The notes under the pieces: model-generated
Told to the model about the DNA's origin: nothing
What the model saw: the letters and a program-made list of their open reading frames with translations, nothing else
Database searches by the model: none
Shown: positions 1-11,170 of the stretch, in pieces
How positions within the stretch are numbered: the stretch's first letter is position 1
Layout: each line of letters begins with the position of its first letter
Program-made: the position numbers and the translations under genes
NCBI RefSeq assembly: GCF_030272615.1
Contig: NC_081409.1
Location: 202,350,449-202,414,448, forward strand
Origin: Cryptomeria japonica
Lineage: Eukaryota; Streptophyta; Pinopsida; Cupressales; Cupressaceae
DNA: 64,000 nt
Direction: 5' to 3'

Positions 1-1159
1 AATCTGACTGTTTGACTGTTTTTCGTGACAAGAGGACACAATGTTGATCAAGACCCAATGTTTGCAAGTGTCTAGACTCCAAAATGACTCCAAGAAAAGT
101 GTGTTGTTTGATGTAAAATGTTTTTGCATACACTTGAAGACACAAAAGACACAATGTTTTGTTGTTTGGTCTTGACTATTTGAATGTTTAGCATAAGTCA
201 AGCACAATTCTTATGGCTGGCCAAGACATTAGTTGTTGATCCCACATAGGGTTTTACCCTCGAGGCTACGCTATTCAAAGAGGATACTTAGATGCTTGAC
301 CTCACTGGCTCCACCCTCGGCACTCACTTCTCAGGTCAGCCAAGCATCAATCCCCATGAAAACTCCCCATGGCGAACTTTGTATCTCTACTAAGAACCGT
401 ATGTGTGTGGGCCGCTACCAGAGGTCCGACCTCCTGCCCCAACAACTAGAAGGATTTGGGCTTCTAAAACAAAAAGGTGCTAGTAAGGGCATCTGCTTGT
501 GTGGCCATACATGCGGCACTTTCAGCTCTATAAATACAGAAGGCTCCCAGCCGGTAGGGGTTACGCCCTACAAATGATCAAATAAATTTGATCAAACAGG
601 TTTATGGGGAGAAATAGTGTCGGTATGAACTAATCAGCACACGTTATTCATAGTTTTCACCATGAATACATTTGATTATAGTGGTTCGGAAGAGGTGGGT
701 TTTCCTCGCTACCACTTGGGTCATTCTCTTCTCACTAGTAGTCCTAATGACCACACAGGAAGACAGGCCCTCTAAAGATTAAACAAAAAGAGCCTATTGC
801 TCAAGACACAAAAGACAATGGTTCAATTTTAGTGCACCAATGGAAGTGTTTGCTAATCTATGAAAACAAAGCACACAACAAAAATTCAAAACCCTAGCCA
901 AGGACCTGCAACAAAAATTGTTAGTAGTTTGGGTTGTTTGGCATAATCACCCCTTCCTGCAAGCACACAAGTTAGGTACATTTTTAAAAACCCAAAAGAC
1001 TTTGTGACATAGGGGCCTTCAACAAAACATTTTTTTACTTCCAAGACAAGCTGCACCTAAAATGTCGTCAAAAAATATCCGATCTGCAACTTCAAAAACG
1101 CAAAATCTACAACAAGAAAGTTAAATGCAAAGGGACGAGTCCCACCGGGCGTGCCAAAA
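1..1159 (-). mobile_element. 5' leader of a Gypsy-type LTR element (copy B), running off the left edge
   Basis: Non-coding leader of a minus-strand element whose 5' LTR is 1160-1915. It starts at a primer-site-like segment directly beside the LTR and continues to the window edge. It is collinear with 2622-4147 (copy A). Copy B lacks about 370 bp present in copy A near 3675-4050, the block rich in CAGACG tags. The plus-strand ORF at 233-577 lies antisense to the element; its similarity to the ORF at 2868-3197 reflects shared leader DNA and is not evidence of a gene. Gypsy assignment rests on the LTR type and on collinearity with the leader of the coding Tat element at 33480-34300. That part is inference. 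Confidence 0.7.
1139..1159 (-). other. Primer-binding-site-like segment of copy B
   Basis: Minus strand reads TTTTGGCACGCCCGGTGGG directly after the LTR end. Position and the TGG start fit a tRNA primer site. I cannot assign the tRNA. The same segment recurs beside the other LTR at 4132-4147. Confidence 0.55.
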
Positions 1160-1915
1160 TGTATATGGTGAAAATGGATACAATAATAACAAGATTGAAA
1201 GGCTAAATGAATTCAACCACTAAACCCTAGCCTAACAACAACAAAGATCCACCATAACATATGAAGATAACCTAAGACAATGTAAATAAAACAAAATCAC
1301 AAAGATGATACCATCACATGTCCAATAGGGTTTTGATCTCCATTCTTCCTATCTCCATTGATCTTGCTTGATATATTTGCTCTCAGATTTTATGTGCACA
1401 AGAGCTCAACAAAGAACGGAATGTGGTTGCAAGTAGGATCGTAGTGTAGCCAATTGATCATTAGGGTTTGATAATGAAGGAGGCATCTCCTTAAATAGAA
1501 GACACAATATGAAATGGAGGGATAAGATTGAGAGGTGTAAAAAGGAGGTCGGCTAGGATTAGAGGGTAGGTAGAAGAAATAATAAAATAATGAAAGAGGT
1601 AGGTAGTGTAGGAATTAAGAGATGAATGACATGTGTCATGTGTAGAAAAAGATAATGAATTAATTAAATAAATAAAGATTTATTTATTTAATAGAAGAAA
1701 TGGGAAAATTAAATAAATAAAATATTTATTTAATTTAGGAAAAAGATAATTTAAATAAATAAATGTATTTATTTAAATGAGAAGTAAGGCTAGAAGAGGA
1801 TAAATGAATTAATTAAATAAATAAAAATTTATTTAATTAATAGAAGAATTAGGCTTAGATAATTAAATAAATAAAATATTTATTTAATTAAACATGACAA
1901 TTTTGGGTGTCTACA
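1160..1915 (-). repeat. 5' LTR of Gypsy-type copy B (756 bp)
   Basis: Read on the minus strand it begins TGTAGACACC and ends CATATACA, giving TG...CA termini. The low-coordinate end is followed by the primer-site-like segment at 1139-1159. The other end has no purine tract, so this is a 5' LTR rather than a 3' LTR. It matches the LTR at 4148-6872 once the LINE insertion there is removed. It is strongly AT-rich, with many TTAATTAAATAAATAAA-like stretches near 1650-1890. Confidence 0.75.
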
Positions 1916-4147
1916 CTAGGTATTGACCAAGATGTGTGAGACTACATGAATATGGAAAAGAGTATGGAAGACCAAGAGTTGGATGGAATGTAAATGAATC
2001 TAAAGTGTACTTGCAATGTCCAATGTGTAAGACCAAATATGTATGTAGTAGAGTAGGTGTGGCTTCCAAAGAGATGATAGTTTCTCTTGATGAGGTAAGT
2101 TGACCTTGACTCTAAGTAAGACCAAATGAGACCCAAAGGTGATAGACCTTGATGAGGGACCACTTAGCAAAATGTTGTTGTATGTAATGTGTTGAAAAAG
2201 TATGATGAGGACAAGCAAGTGACCTTTTGACTCAAGTTTAGACAAATGTGAATGTAATGTAAGGTGTGAAGCAATGATGGACTTTGTGAGAACCCCAAAG
2301 ACAGGTTGAATGCTAGAGGAAAACCCAGAGAGATACCTAGGAAGCTCAATAAGTCTGAAACTGACTGTTCTTGTTTGCTGGATGGTAAGAGATTTTCAAT
2401 TCTGAACACAGACGTGCCTATATACTTCACAGACGTGCTTAAATGACACAGACGCTATTCTATCAAACATAGACGCGTTTCTAAGATGTTGTAAATGCAA
2501 TGTTTCTCAAAAGACATGGACTCATTTCTGCCCTTCACAGACACAATTTTGTCAAACACAGACGCGTTTCTGGAGATTTTGTGCAATATTTCCAATGTGT
2601 GAAGTTTCTTGTTGTGACCAAATCTGAATGTTTGACTATTTTTTCGTGACAAGAGGACACAGTGTTGATGAAGACTCAACGTTGGCAAGTGTTTAGATTC
2701 AAAATGATTCCAAAGAAAAGTGTGTTGTTTGATGTAAAATTATTTTTGCATACACTTGAAGACACAAAAGACACAATGTTTTGCTGTTTGGTCTTGAATG
2801 TTTGAATGTTCAAAATAAGACAAGCACAATTCTTATGGTTGGCCAAGACAATAGTTGTTGATCCCACATGGAGTTTCCCCCAAGGTTATGCTATTCAAAG
2901 CAGATACTTAGATGCTTGACCCCACTGGCTCGACCCTTGGCACTCACTTCTCGGGGCAGCCAAGCATCAATTCCCATGAAAACTCCCCGTGGCGAACTTT
3001 GTATCTCTACTAAGAACTGTATGTGTGTGGGCCGCTACCAGAGGTCCAACCTCCTGCCCCAACAACTAGAAGGATTTTGGCTTCTAAAACAAAAAGTTGC
3101 TAGTAAGGGCATCCGCTCGTGTGGCCATACATGCAACACTTTCAGCTCTATAAATACAGAAGGCTTCCAGTCGGTAGGGGTTACGCCCTACAACTGATCA
3201 AATAAATTTGATCAAACGGGTTTATGGGGAGACATAGTGTCAGTATGAACTAATCAGCACACGTTATCCATAGTTTTCATCATGAATACAATTATTTATA
3301 GTGGTTTGGAAGAAGATGGCTTTTCTTTTGCTACCACTTGGGTCGTTCTCTCCTCACTAGTAGTCCTAATGACCACACGGGGAGATAGGCCCTCTAAAGA
3401 TTAAACAAAAAGAGCCTATTGCCCAAGACACAAAGGACACTAGTTCAATTTTAGTGCACCAATTGAAGTGTTTGCTGGTCTATAAAAACAAGGCACACAA
3501 TAAAGATCAAAAACCCTTGCCAAGGTCCTGCAACAAAGATCTATTAGTAGTTTGGATTGTTTCAAATGATCACTCATTCCTGCAAGCACACAAGTTAGGT
3601 AAATTTTAAATCCAAAAGACTTTGTGAAATAGGGGCCTTCGACAAAATGATTTTTCTTTCAAGACAAGCTGCACCAATTTCGTTAGCTAGATATGAAGAT
3701 GTTAGCTCAAAATAAACTAGATATGAAAATCCGAATGACGAAAAATGGAATCAAAGAAACTCAAAATGAAACAACTGCACATAGACGTCGTTGTCAAAAA
3801 CACAAACACTACACCATTTCGCAGACGTGCTTAGATGTGGTACAGACGTGGTTCCAGAACACAGACGCAGTTTCTAGACGTAGATGCGGCTAAAGACCTC
3901 ACAGACGCGGTTCTAGAACACAGACGCAGCTCCAGGAATCTGTAAAATAAAATATTTTTGAAGATGTAGATGCGATTCTAGATTTCGCAAATGTGGCAGA
4001 AAATCAAAAACACGATCCGAAAGTATGTAGACGCGAAAATATCAAAATGTTGTCGAAAATGTCAGATCCGCAACTTCAAAACACAAATTCTGCAACAAAA
4101 AGATGTTAAATGCAAAGGGGACAAGTGTCACACCGGGCGTGCCAAAA
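1916..4147 (-). mobile_element. 5' leader of a Gypsy-type LTR element (copy A)
   Basis: Internal sequence of the element whose 5' LTR is 4148-6872. Positions 2622-4147 align with 1-1159; 1916-2621 is the deeper part, and copy B appears inserted at 1915/1916. The leader contains two clusters of CAGACG-type tags (2408-2570 and 3780-4035). No gag or pol is visible because the element continues past copy B and off the window. Predicted ORFs here are short and unsupported. Confidence 0.65.
4132..4147 (-). other. Primer-binding-site-like segment of copy A
   Basis: Minus strand reads TTTGGCACGCCCGGTG immediately after the LTR end at 4148, as in copy B. Confidence 0.55.
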
Positions 4148-4188
4148 TGTTTATAGTGAAAATGGATTAACAATAATATTGAGAGACT

Positions 4189-6111
4189 GCAGACAAGTTA
4201 GCCAATTTAGGGGCAGATGGGAATTCGTATGTCTTTAGAATGGTTTGCCCCATGGATATTTTAGGTGATGTACGTAATTCCCCTTCATATCACTCCTCTC
4301 CAAATCCTCTCCTGGTCCCTCATTTATAAACTCTAGAAGGGTGGCCATAGTATCCTTACTACAGCATTTTGGTATACTTAGTTTCAGATATATATATATA
4401 CACATATATATATACATATATATATATATGCTCTCACTTGGATATATATATATATGGGTACATATTCATAGACAGTCCCATTATAAATATATGCACATAT
4501 ATATATGTCCATATATATAGATATGTGTATATATATACAATAGTATATATATACATATATATATTTCCTCATATATATATGTATATGTGTGTGTATGTGT
4601 GGGTGTAATTAGAAAACTTCTCAATCACACACACGCACATATACATATATATATATATTCAGAATCTATATATATTAGAGTATGTATATATATAAATATA
4701 TACATATATTTATATATATCTATATCTGAACCTGAATATGATTGATTTCTATTTTCCGAGTCCTTAACTACCATTAGGTAGGAGGTGCCAGGGGTGTTTC
4801 AGTCGTGGTAAGAGGTGACTGGTAAATGTCTGATTTCACTTTTCTGACAGCAGCAGGCTAGTCCTCCAATGCATGAATGCAATGCATGTAAACGGTGATA
4901 AGTCTGCCCTGGACAGCGAAGGGATAGAATTCAATGCAATTTAAATCTCTTCTTGTAAGGATTAGCTGGGACTGCCAGGCGTTATGTCCTGGAGCCATGG
5001 TGACTGGTTTTTTAACACTTGGTTCTCTAGTTCCTACATTTCGGTTAGAGCTGGTATCAACTCTAACTATGGTCATCAGCCTTGTTTTTAAAATGGGACA
5101 GTTTATGGTGGTTTCTGTATCGATGTTTGCATGTTAGTAGAGGTTGTATCAGAATTGCTTAGCATCCCACATAGTTTGTTTTTGAGGTACCCTGGATCCT
5201 TTGTGTGGTTTTCTTTCGGGTTTCTTCCAATTGTTTGAGGTATGGGTGACTGATTTATGGGGTGGTTTTGAGGAGGGCAGTAAAGGTAATCCAAGATTTT
5301 GATATGGATTCAGATTTTAGCTGGTTCTATTTACAATAAAGCTCTGGACCATTTTTCGGTTCATCTGTGGTTTCACTTCTTTTCTCAGGCCTATTTTTTT
5401 TCTATGTGCATCTATATACTCTCAGGATCATGGCAGTTTCAATGATAGATTATTGTGCATATTGGCTTTTAAAGACATAGACATATGCATAAGAAAATAT
5501 TGATTTTTATGTTCAGGTTTTGGTGAACTGATTTTTGAAGAATTTAATGTATTTAAGTATCTGATAGAAATTGATTCTTTCCAGATGTAGGCAGAATTGT
5601 AGCCTGGATAATCTCTTAATTTGAAACCCAACGGGTTAGGAGGGTTCCAAGCTAAGGGATATCCAGGCTACAATCCTCTAACATTATTTGAAAGATGTTA
5701 TTATTCTCTGAATGATCGATACAATTTATTAAGTTTACTATGCTACTAACAATTTGGCAAAGTATGTTGCTAAGATTTTGCAGATTCGGTAAACAGGACA
5801 AAGTTTATGCTCAAAGAATATGTGGATTTGCCACATATGAGAAGTTGGATCCAGCCGGATTGTGCTGAATGATATTATGTACGGACAGAATCTTAAAGGT
5901 CTTATTATGTCTGCCTACAGCCTCAGATGAGGAATTGTAAAAATGTACAGTTATGTATAATTTCTGATTCCAGAAGGGATCTGGGCTAGACCGGAGGTTT
6001 TCTTATCTCCATTCTTTCCTACCGGTGCCCACACTAAATGGAGATGTAATATTTTAAAAAAAAATAATAATAAAATGTTGGCTACGGCCTTTTATCGATC
6101 AAAAAAAAAAA
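4189..6111 (+). mobile_element. LINE-type retroposon insertion with polyA tail and 14-bp target duplications
   Basis: The insert is bounded by perfect direct repeats AATATTGAGAGACT at 4175-4188 and 6112-6125. It ends with GGCTACGGCC, a TTTTATCGATC segment and an A12-13 tract. Copy B of the LTR shows the uninterrupted site. PolyA plus a variable-length target duplication is the mark of target-primed reverse transcription. No reverse transcriptase domain is visible, so this is probably a 5'-truncated LINE with a long 3' UTR, or another polyadenylated RNA retroposed by LINE machinery. It contains TA-rich microsatellite (4384-4720) and a 15-bp inverted repeat (5596-5610 / 5660-5674). Confidence 0.8.
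4384..4720. repeat. TA/CA-rich microsatellite inside the LINE insertion
   Basis: Irregular ATATAC/ATATAT/GTGT runs. The Tyr/Ile-only ORFs predicted across it are repeat artefacts. Confidence 0.85.
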
Positions 6112-6440
6112 AATATTGAGAGACTAAATGAATTCAACCACAAAACCCTAGCCTAACAACAACAAAGATCCACCATAACATATGAAGATTACCCAAGACA
6201 ATGCAAATCAAATGAAATCACAAAGATTATACCATCACATGTCCAATAGGGTTTGAATCTCCATTATTCCTATCTCCATTGATCTTGCTTGATATATTTG
6301 CTCTCAAATTTTATGTGCACAACAGCTCAACAAAGAACGGAAATGTGGTTGCAAGTAGGCTTGATTGCATATGCAAGTTTGAAAGCGTAGTCGGGTAGTC
6401 AATTGATCAAGTAGTTAGGGTTGATAATGAAGGAAGCTTC

Positions 6441-6450
6441 TCCTTATATA
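6441..6450 (-). promoter_or_regulatory. TATA-like box in LTR of copy A
   Basis: Minus strand reads TATATAAGGA. The equivalent site in copy B (about 1489-1500) reads TTAAATAG on the plus strand and is degraded. Function is inferred from position inside a 5' LTR. Confidence 0.4.
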
Positions 6451-6877
6451 GAAGACACTATAAGAAATGGAGGGATAAGATTGAGAGGTGTAAAAGATAA
6501 ATGGTCGGCTATGATTAAAGGGTAGGTAAAGGAAATAAGAAAATAATGAAAGGGTAGGTAGTGTATGAATTAAGAGATGAATGACATGTGTCATGAGTAG
6601 AAAAAGGTTAATGAATTAATTAAATAAATAAAGATTTATTTAATTAATAGAGGAAGTGGGATCAATTAAATAAATAAAATATTTATTTAATTTAGGAAAA
6701 GGGTAATTTAAATAAATAAATGTATTTATTTAAATGAGAAATAAGGCTAGAAGAGGATAAATGAATTAATTAAATAAATAAAGATTTATTTAATTAATAG
6801 AGGAATTAGGCTAAAGTAATTAAATATTTAAAATATTTATTTAATTAGACTGGACAATTTTAGGTGTCTACACCTAC

Positions 6878-7219
6878 CTGTAGCAGAAGTGGAGTAAATA
6901 GTAGCAATTTCCTATTTTCACTCAAAAATCTGGATGAAGCAGAATTTGAAGGAGATGAAAGTAGAGTTTGATGCACCCATTCCCATTCTTCGTGTCAATA
7001 CTAGTGCTATATATATTTCCAAGAATCTAGTGATCCATTTAAAGACCAAGCATATTACAATTATCATTTTTTAAGAGGGAAGGTTATAGACAAAGAAGAA
7101 AGGATGGAATAAATAGAGACTAAGGAGTGAATTAGGGATATTTTCACAAAACCTCATTCAAAGGAGAATTTTGAGTATCTTCAACATAAGTTAGGAGTGG
7201 TTTCTCCCTCCTCTTGATT
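6878..7219 (+). pseudogene. Copia polyprotein C-terminus relic (RNase H end)
   Basis: Conceptual translation on the plus strand gives the end of a Copia RNase H with several stops. Recognisable parts are WMKQNLKEMKVEF (about 6930-6970), a degraded ISKNLVIHLKTKHI-like stretch (about 7018-7055) and DIFTKPHSKENFEYLQ (about 7141-7190), closing at LGVVSPSS and a TGA. The same C-terminus occurs in the Copia element at 19194, so the lineages are related. It is cut on its 5' side by the Gypsy-type LTR at 6872. The rest of the relic would lie left of the window. Confidence 0.7.
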
Positions 7220-7696
7220 AAAGAGAAAGTGTAGATTGAGGGGTTCGAGTGTTGATTCCCTACTACAAGCAGACTTGGTGGTCTTGCAAAATGTTTTTTG
7301 ATGAGTAATGACATAGGGAGAGAAAAAGACCCTAGATTAAAGGAATCCAAAATTCTATATTTTTCAGATGAGTATTGTTGTACTCTTCCATTGATGTCAA
7401 AGGGGAAGAAAGTAACCCAAAATTTTATGTCTTTAAAATGGTTCAAATGCTCAAAGCTTAAATTGCATCACATAAGGGGACTTCCAAATAGGTTTGGCAT
7501 GTGTTGATGTGCTAGCAACATTTTGTTGTTTTCCATAAATTAGAGTAGAGGAGTTTGTTGTGCATATGTTGTCATTTATTTTAAGGTGTCTCAAAGGTGT
7601 GATAAATGAGCCAACAAATCATGAGAATTAAGTGTGATTGTACGTGACTCAATGTGCTTAGTAGCTACAACAAGTGTAGTTGCTCCTAACATGATA
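7220..7696 (+). mobile_element. Copia relic 3' region and start of its 3' LTR
   Basis: Downstream of the pol relic lies GATGTCAAAGGGGAAG (about 7394), matching the GATGTCAAAGGGGGAG found after pol in the Copia element at 17777-24457. A TTTGGCATGTGTTGATG segment near 7494 resembles the sequence next to a Copia polypurine tract. The LTR probably starts near 7530, but no exact TG boundary can be fixed. The LTR resumes at 10141 after the LINE insertion. Confidence 0.45.
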
Positions 7697-7905
7697 TATT
7701 GAACACTATGTTGTTTTTTACTAAGTGAAAACAAGTTTTGAAGGGGCCCTGAAACCCTTTACATCAGATTAAAAGATAGATAAAGCATTGAAAGCCCGGC
7801 TAGATAGAACAACCAAAAACAAAGACAGGGACTGCCCCAAAAGACAACAAGCAACCCAAACAAAGAGAGGGCCAGTAAAACCAACCCAAACAACCAACTA
7901 CAAGG

Positions 7906-9155
7906 TGAACCAAGGGAAATATCCTAATGTAAGGTTAGATTGTCAATTCAAATCAAAAGCAAAAAACATACAAATAAAAGACATAAACAGCATTCTATTA
8001 TACCTTGACAAGAGAGTTCTCTTGTTCCTCCGATTTGGACTCTTGATGAAGCCAAGAATGTGCCACTCCTTAGCTTGATTGGATTGGTCTAATGTAGATA
8101 TGTGGTTGGATCTCCAAAGTGTGCAGAAATGAGGATGGAGATGGATAGATGGATGAAAGAGTGAAGCTGTGGATGATGATCAAAATGGCTAAGTATGCAA
8201 ATGAGGATGATTTGACTATAGTTTGGGTACCTAGATGGATTTCACTAAGAAATTAGCAGCATGCACTTACAAGATTTGGAGATGAGATACAAGGGGATGG
8301 AGTCCTCAATTTATAGGAAGAGAGGAGAAGAAATGGAGGGCTAGGATTGACTCAAGATGAAGGGTCGAGGTTTCCTGTGAGCCCACACATGGCCCAAGAG
8401 GAGGTGACAAGATAAGTCTGGAGACCAAGAGATATACCTTAAAGTCATTTCTTGTCTCCACACTCCTCAAGGCTCATTGAGAAGACTTCCCAATGTGGCT
8501 AGGGGAGAAAGAGGAATAAAATATTCCTTGAGGGATGGGGATGAGGAATTAAAAATTCTTCAAAAAGGATGATCATAGGGATTGGAGGATTAAAAAGGAA
8601 TTAAAAATTCCTTGGAGGATGGGATCTCTAGAGGAGTGTGAGATTTTGAAAATCTCACATTCACCTAGGAAAAGGACATTTAAGGAAGGTGGTTGGATGG
8701 AAGGGACAAGGAGTTGACTTTGTGACTAATCATGAGGATTAGCCACTCGCAACTCATTAGGAGAGGGATTACAAAAATTATTAGGTGGGATTAGGGTAGA
8801 TGGGATTTGTAGAAGGATTTGACTAGGAGAGAGAATGAGTGGATGGAATAAAAAAATTAGAAGAATAATGATAAGTGAGATTAGGGGGCTTCTACAATAA
8901 TTCATTAAGTTATGATTTGTAGGAATCACCTAGATTAATTAATTAAATAAAAGGTGGAATTTGGAGAGAATTAATATTAGGGATTTTAGAAGAATAAAGG
9001 TATATTGATTTATTAAATAAATAAATCAACAGACTATAGTGACAACATTAATTATATTTAATTAATATTGAGAAGGAATAGGAAATGGCACAATTAATAA
9101 ATTAATTATGCGAGAAACTTAAATAAATTAAAATAATTAATTTAAGTGTCTACAC
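7906..9155 (-). repeat. Solo LTR (1,250 bp) inside the LINE
   Basis: Minus strand begins TGTAGACACTTAAATTAATT and ends with TTCA, so plus-strand termini are TGAAC...GTCTACA. It is flanked by a 5-bp target duplication CAAGG at 7901-7905 and 9156-9160. No internal element sequence is present, so it is a solo LTR. The TGTAGACAC terminus and AT-rich composition resemble the LTRs at 1160 and 4148, suggesting a related Gypsy family. A TATA-like CCTATAAATT lies on the minus strand near 8310-8322. Confidence 0.7.
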
Positions 9156-9160
9156 AAGGA

Positions 9161-10121
9161 CCCTCAAAATTTGCAGTTGGCCTTGTGGGAACAAAGAGTC
9201 ATATCAAAAGAGGGCTTGGATGTCTTTGAATGCTTTCCCTTAACATTAATCCAACCATCTTCAAATTTAGCTGCTGCAACAGACCAATCTGAAGGACCCA
9301 GCACCGATCTTTCCGAACTGAACAAAAGGGTGCCAGAAGAGGGAGCAACAACCATCGCGGGCACAGAGTCACAACCAACAGAAGTTGTGTCAACACCCTG
9401 TGAAGCAGTCGGTGAGGTAAGAGATACTAGCATCATGAATCTTAGAAGCATCCTTAGTGGCAATAGAAGAATCTTTCATTGTCGCTAAAGAATCCGATCC
9501 AGCCAAAGTAGAAACCCCAGCATCATTAGGAGATTTCCTAACCGTATAATGCTGGTGAGAGGCCCCCGACTACCATGAGGCCAAATAATTTTTATTCTCA
9601 ATCCTACAATTCCCTTTTGCATGACCAGTTTTGAAACATCTACGACACTGGGAAGGAATACCCTCATAATCCAAGGTCTGGACCCAGCTACCAAAAGAGG
9701 AGGTAATGACAATTTCTGCTGGTAGACCCTTAGAAACATCTAGCTCTACCAGAATGCGAGCAAACGTAGTATGATAAAGCCCATAGGAGTCATTATCTAT
9801 CATAATGAAGCTCCCAATAGCATCACCAATTTCCTCAAAGAGAGAATAATCCCACAAGTGTATAGGAAGGTAAGGAAGCCTAACCCAGACTGGAATTTTG
9901 TTGAACTTCTCTAAAAGGGGGTTAAAATCAAAGTGCCAAGATTTGGCCAAAAGCGGCATATTATCTTTCTCATAGAAAAAACTTTCACACAGGATTTTTC
10001 TTCTGTCATTAGCATAGGGAATATGTGAGTTTACCAGAAATGAGGAGATCCCAGTGCTAGGAAATCCATTTGTGCAGCTCTGGGAGGCTTGGCCAAATAC
10101 CCTTGAATCTACAGATAGAAC
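9161..10121 (-). pseudogene. LINE ORF1 relic (DUF4283 plus CCHC zinc knuckle)
   Basis: RNA-binding protein of a plant L1-type LINE. The cleanest frame is 9570-9959 (129 codons). It contains the DUF4283-like stretch PVWVRLPYLPIHLW followed by FARILVELDVSKGLP, then a zinc knuckle CRRCFKTGHAKGNC (CX2CX4HX4C). Recognisable sequence extends upstream of 9959 toward 10121 (LCESFFYEKDN). A different frame covers 9164-9463, so a frameshift lies between about 9465 and 9570. That frame ends in TGA at 9164-9166. The start of the ORF is missing. It cannot make a full-length protein. Confidence 0.8.
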
Positions 10122-10140
10122 TATTGAACACTATGTTGTT

Positions 10141-11170
10141 AGTGATGTAAAAGGATTTCAATTGGTGTCAAAGGAGTCCACTATGAAGTCAAATTAACAT
10201 GTAATTGTATAGCCACAACTATCACAATTATTATCATGTCTATGTCTGAGCATTTGAGTTCTCAAAGGATGATGACAATCTGAAAGGATAGTAAAATTTT
10301 ATGTTGATGATATATGTCGTATATTTCTAATGTTATTTTCATCTATTATAGTGGATCAAGGTGATACGAAAGGGTTTGAGGAATGCTACTAAGGTTTGTT
10401 CCTCAAACAATGTGCTTGCACTGGCAACTTGTTCTATTATGCATTTTTCCACAATTGAGAGTTATGACCTGCAAATTGGAAGGAGAGTAAAGCTACATAT
10501 GAAGTTTCATGATCTAAATTTTCAAAGGTCAAGCATCATTAGATAGAAGGTGGGTAATGATAGAGTGTTCACTATGTTAAGTTGATAGACTGTGTTGATG
10601 TTTCAGTTTGATGCACCATAAGTTTGTAACGTGTGCTCACTAGAGATAGAATGTGCATGAGGAGGTTCTCAAGTTTTTTCATATCAAAATAAAGTCGTGT
10701 ATTCAATAATTAAGGTCTTAAATTCATATATCTTATACTTTTGGTGGGATTGGTATCTCACATGCTAAGTTGGTGCATAAATCTAGGAGTATGGGATTGG
10801 TGTTTCTAACAGATTGATGCCTACAAATGTGATTGGGGATTGGTGTCTTCGGTAGGTTAGTGTCTACTTTATATTTTAAATTCCTTCTTATACTCCTACT
10901 ATTGTGAGGATGGATTTGGGTAGTAATTCCAAGCAACTATTCTCACCATGGTTTTTCCATTCCATGTTTCCATGTAAATATGGTGTTCTTTGTGTGGATG
11001 TGTGTATGTTTGTTGATTAATTGTTTCATCATTAATAAAAAATAGTAAATGTTTCTTTGATGATTTGGGGTTTATGTATGGAAATTTTGTTAACGACAAC
11101 TAATGCTTAATCAAATTAAAATCGGCATACACTAATTCACTCCCCCTCTCACTATATTGTGTGCCCTTCA
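10141..11170 (+). repeat. Remainder of the Copia relic 3' LTR after the LINE insertion
   Basis: Continues the LTR interrupted at 7696. It carries the Copia LTR hallmark CACCATGGTTTTTCC followed by ATGTTTCCATGTAAAT (10945-10980). It ends with AATTCACTCCCCCTCTCAC and CCCTTCA at 11170, the plus-strand equivalent of the GAGAGGGGGGTGAAT terminus of the Copia LTR at 17777. The total LTR would be about 1.2 kb. The left LTR is outside the window, so the target duplication cannot be tested. Confidence 0.55.

Larger units (their letters stand above)
4148..6872 (-). repeat. 5' LTR of Gypsy-type copy A, split by a LINE insertion
   Basis: The LTR consists of 4148-4188 plus 6112/6126-6872, about 790 bp without the insert. 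On the minus strand it begins TGTAGACACCTAAAATTG. It aligns with 1160-1915. A TATA-like TATATAAGGA lies on the minus strand at 6441-6450. The right boundary falls inside a Copia relic, so this element inserted into that relic. Confidence 0.75.
7716..10121 (-). mobile_element. LINE with ORF1 but no ORF2, flanked by 19-bp target duplications
   Basis: Direct repeats TATTGAACACTATGTTGTT flank the insert at 7697-7715 and 10122-10140. On the minus strand the insert starts within ORF1 at 10121 and runs through ORF1 to about 9161. It then passes, via a nested solo LTR, into a 3' segment ending TTTCAGGGCCCC and a short A6 tail at 7716. Without the 1,255 bp of LTR and duplication the LINE is about 1.15 kb. 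There is no reverse transcriptase, and the solo LTR has its own target duplication, so LTR insertion did not delete ORF2. It is 5'-truncated and either internally deleted before insertion or a member of an ORF1-only family. Confidence 0.7.

Noticed and set aside
233-577. Pair of similar ORFs at 233-577 and 2868-3197 as a possible conserved small gene
   Set aside because: Both lie in duplicated non-coding leader of Gypsy-type elements and run antisense to them; similarity comes from shared DNA.
4369-4608. Tyr/Ile-rich ORFs (also near 53089-53397 and 61590-61888)
   Set aside because: Translations of TA, GT or CA microsatellites.
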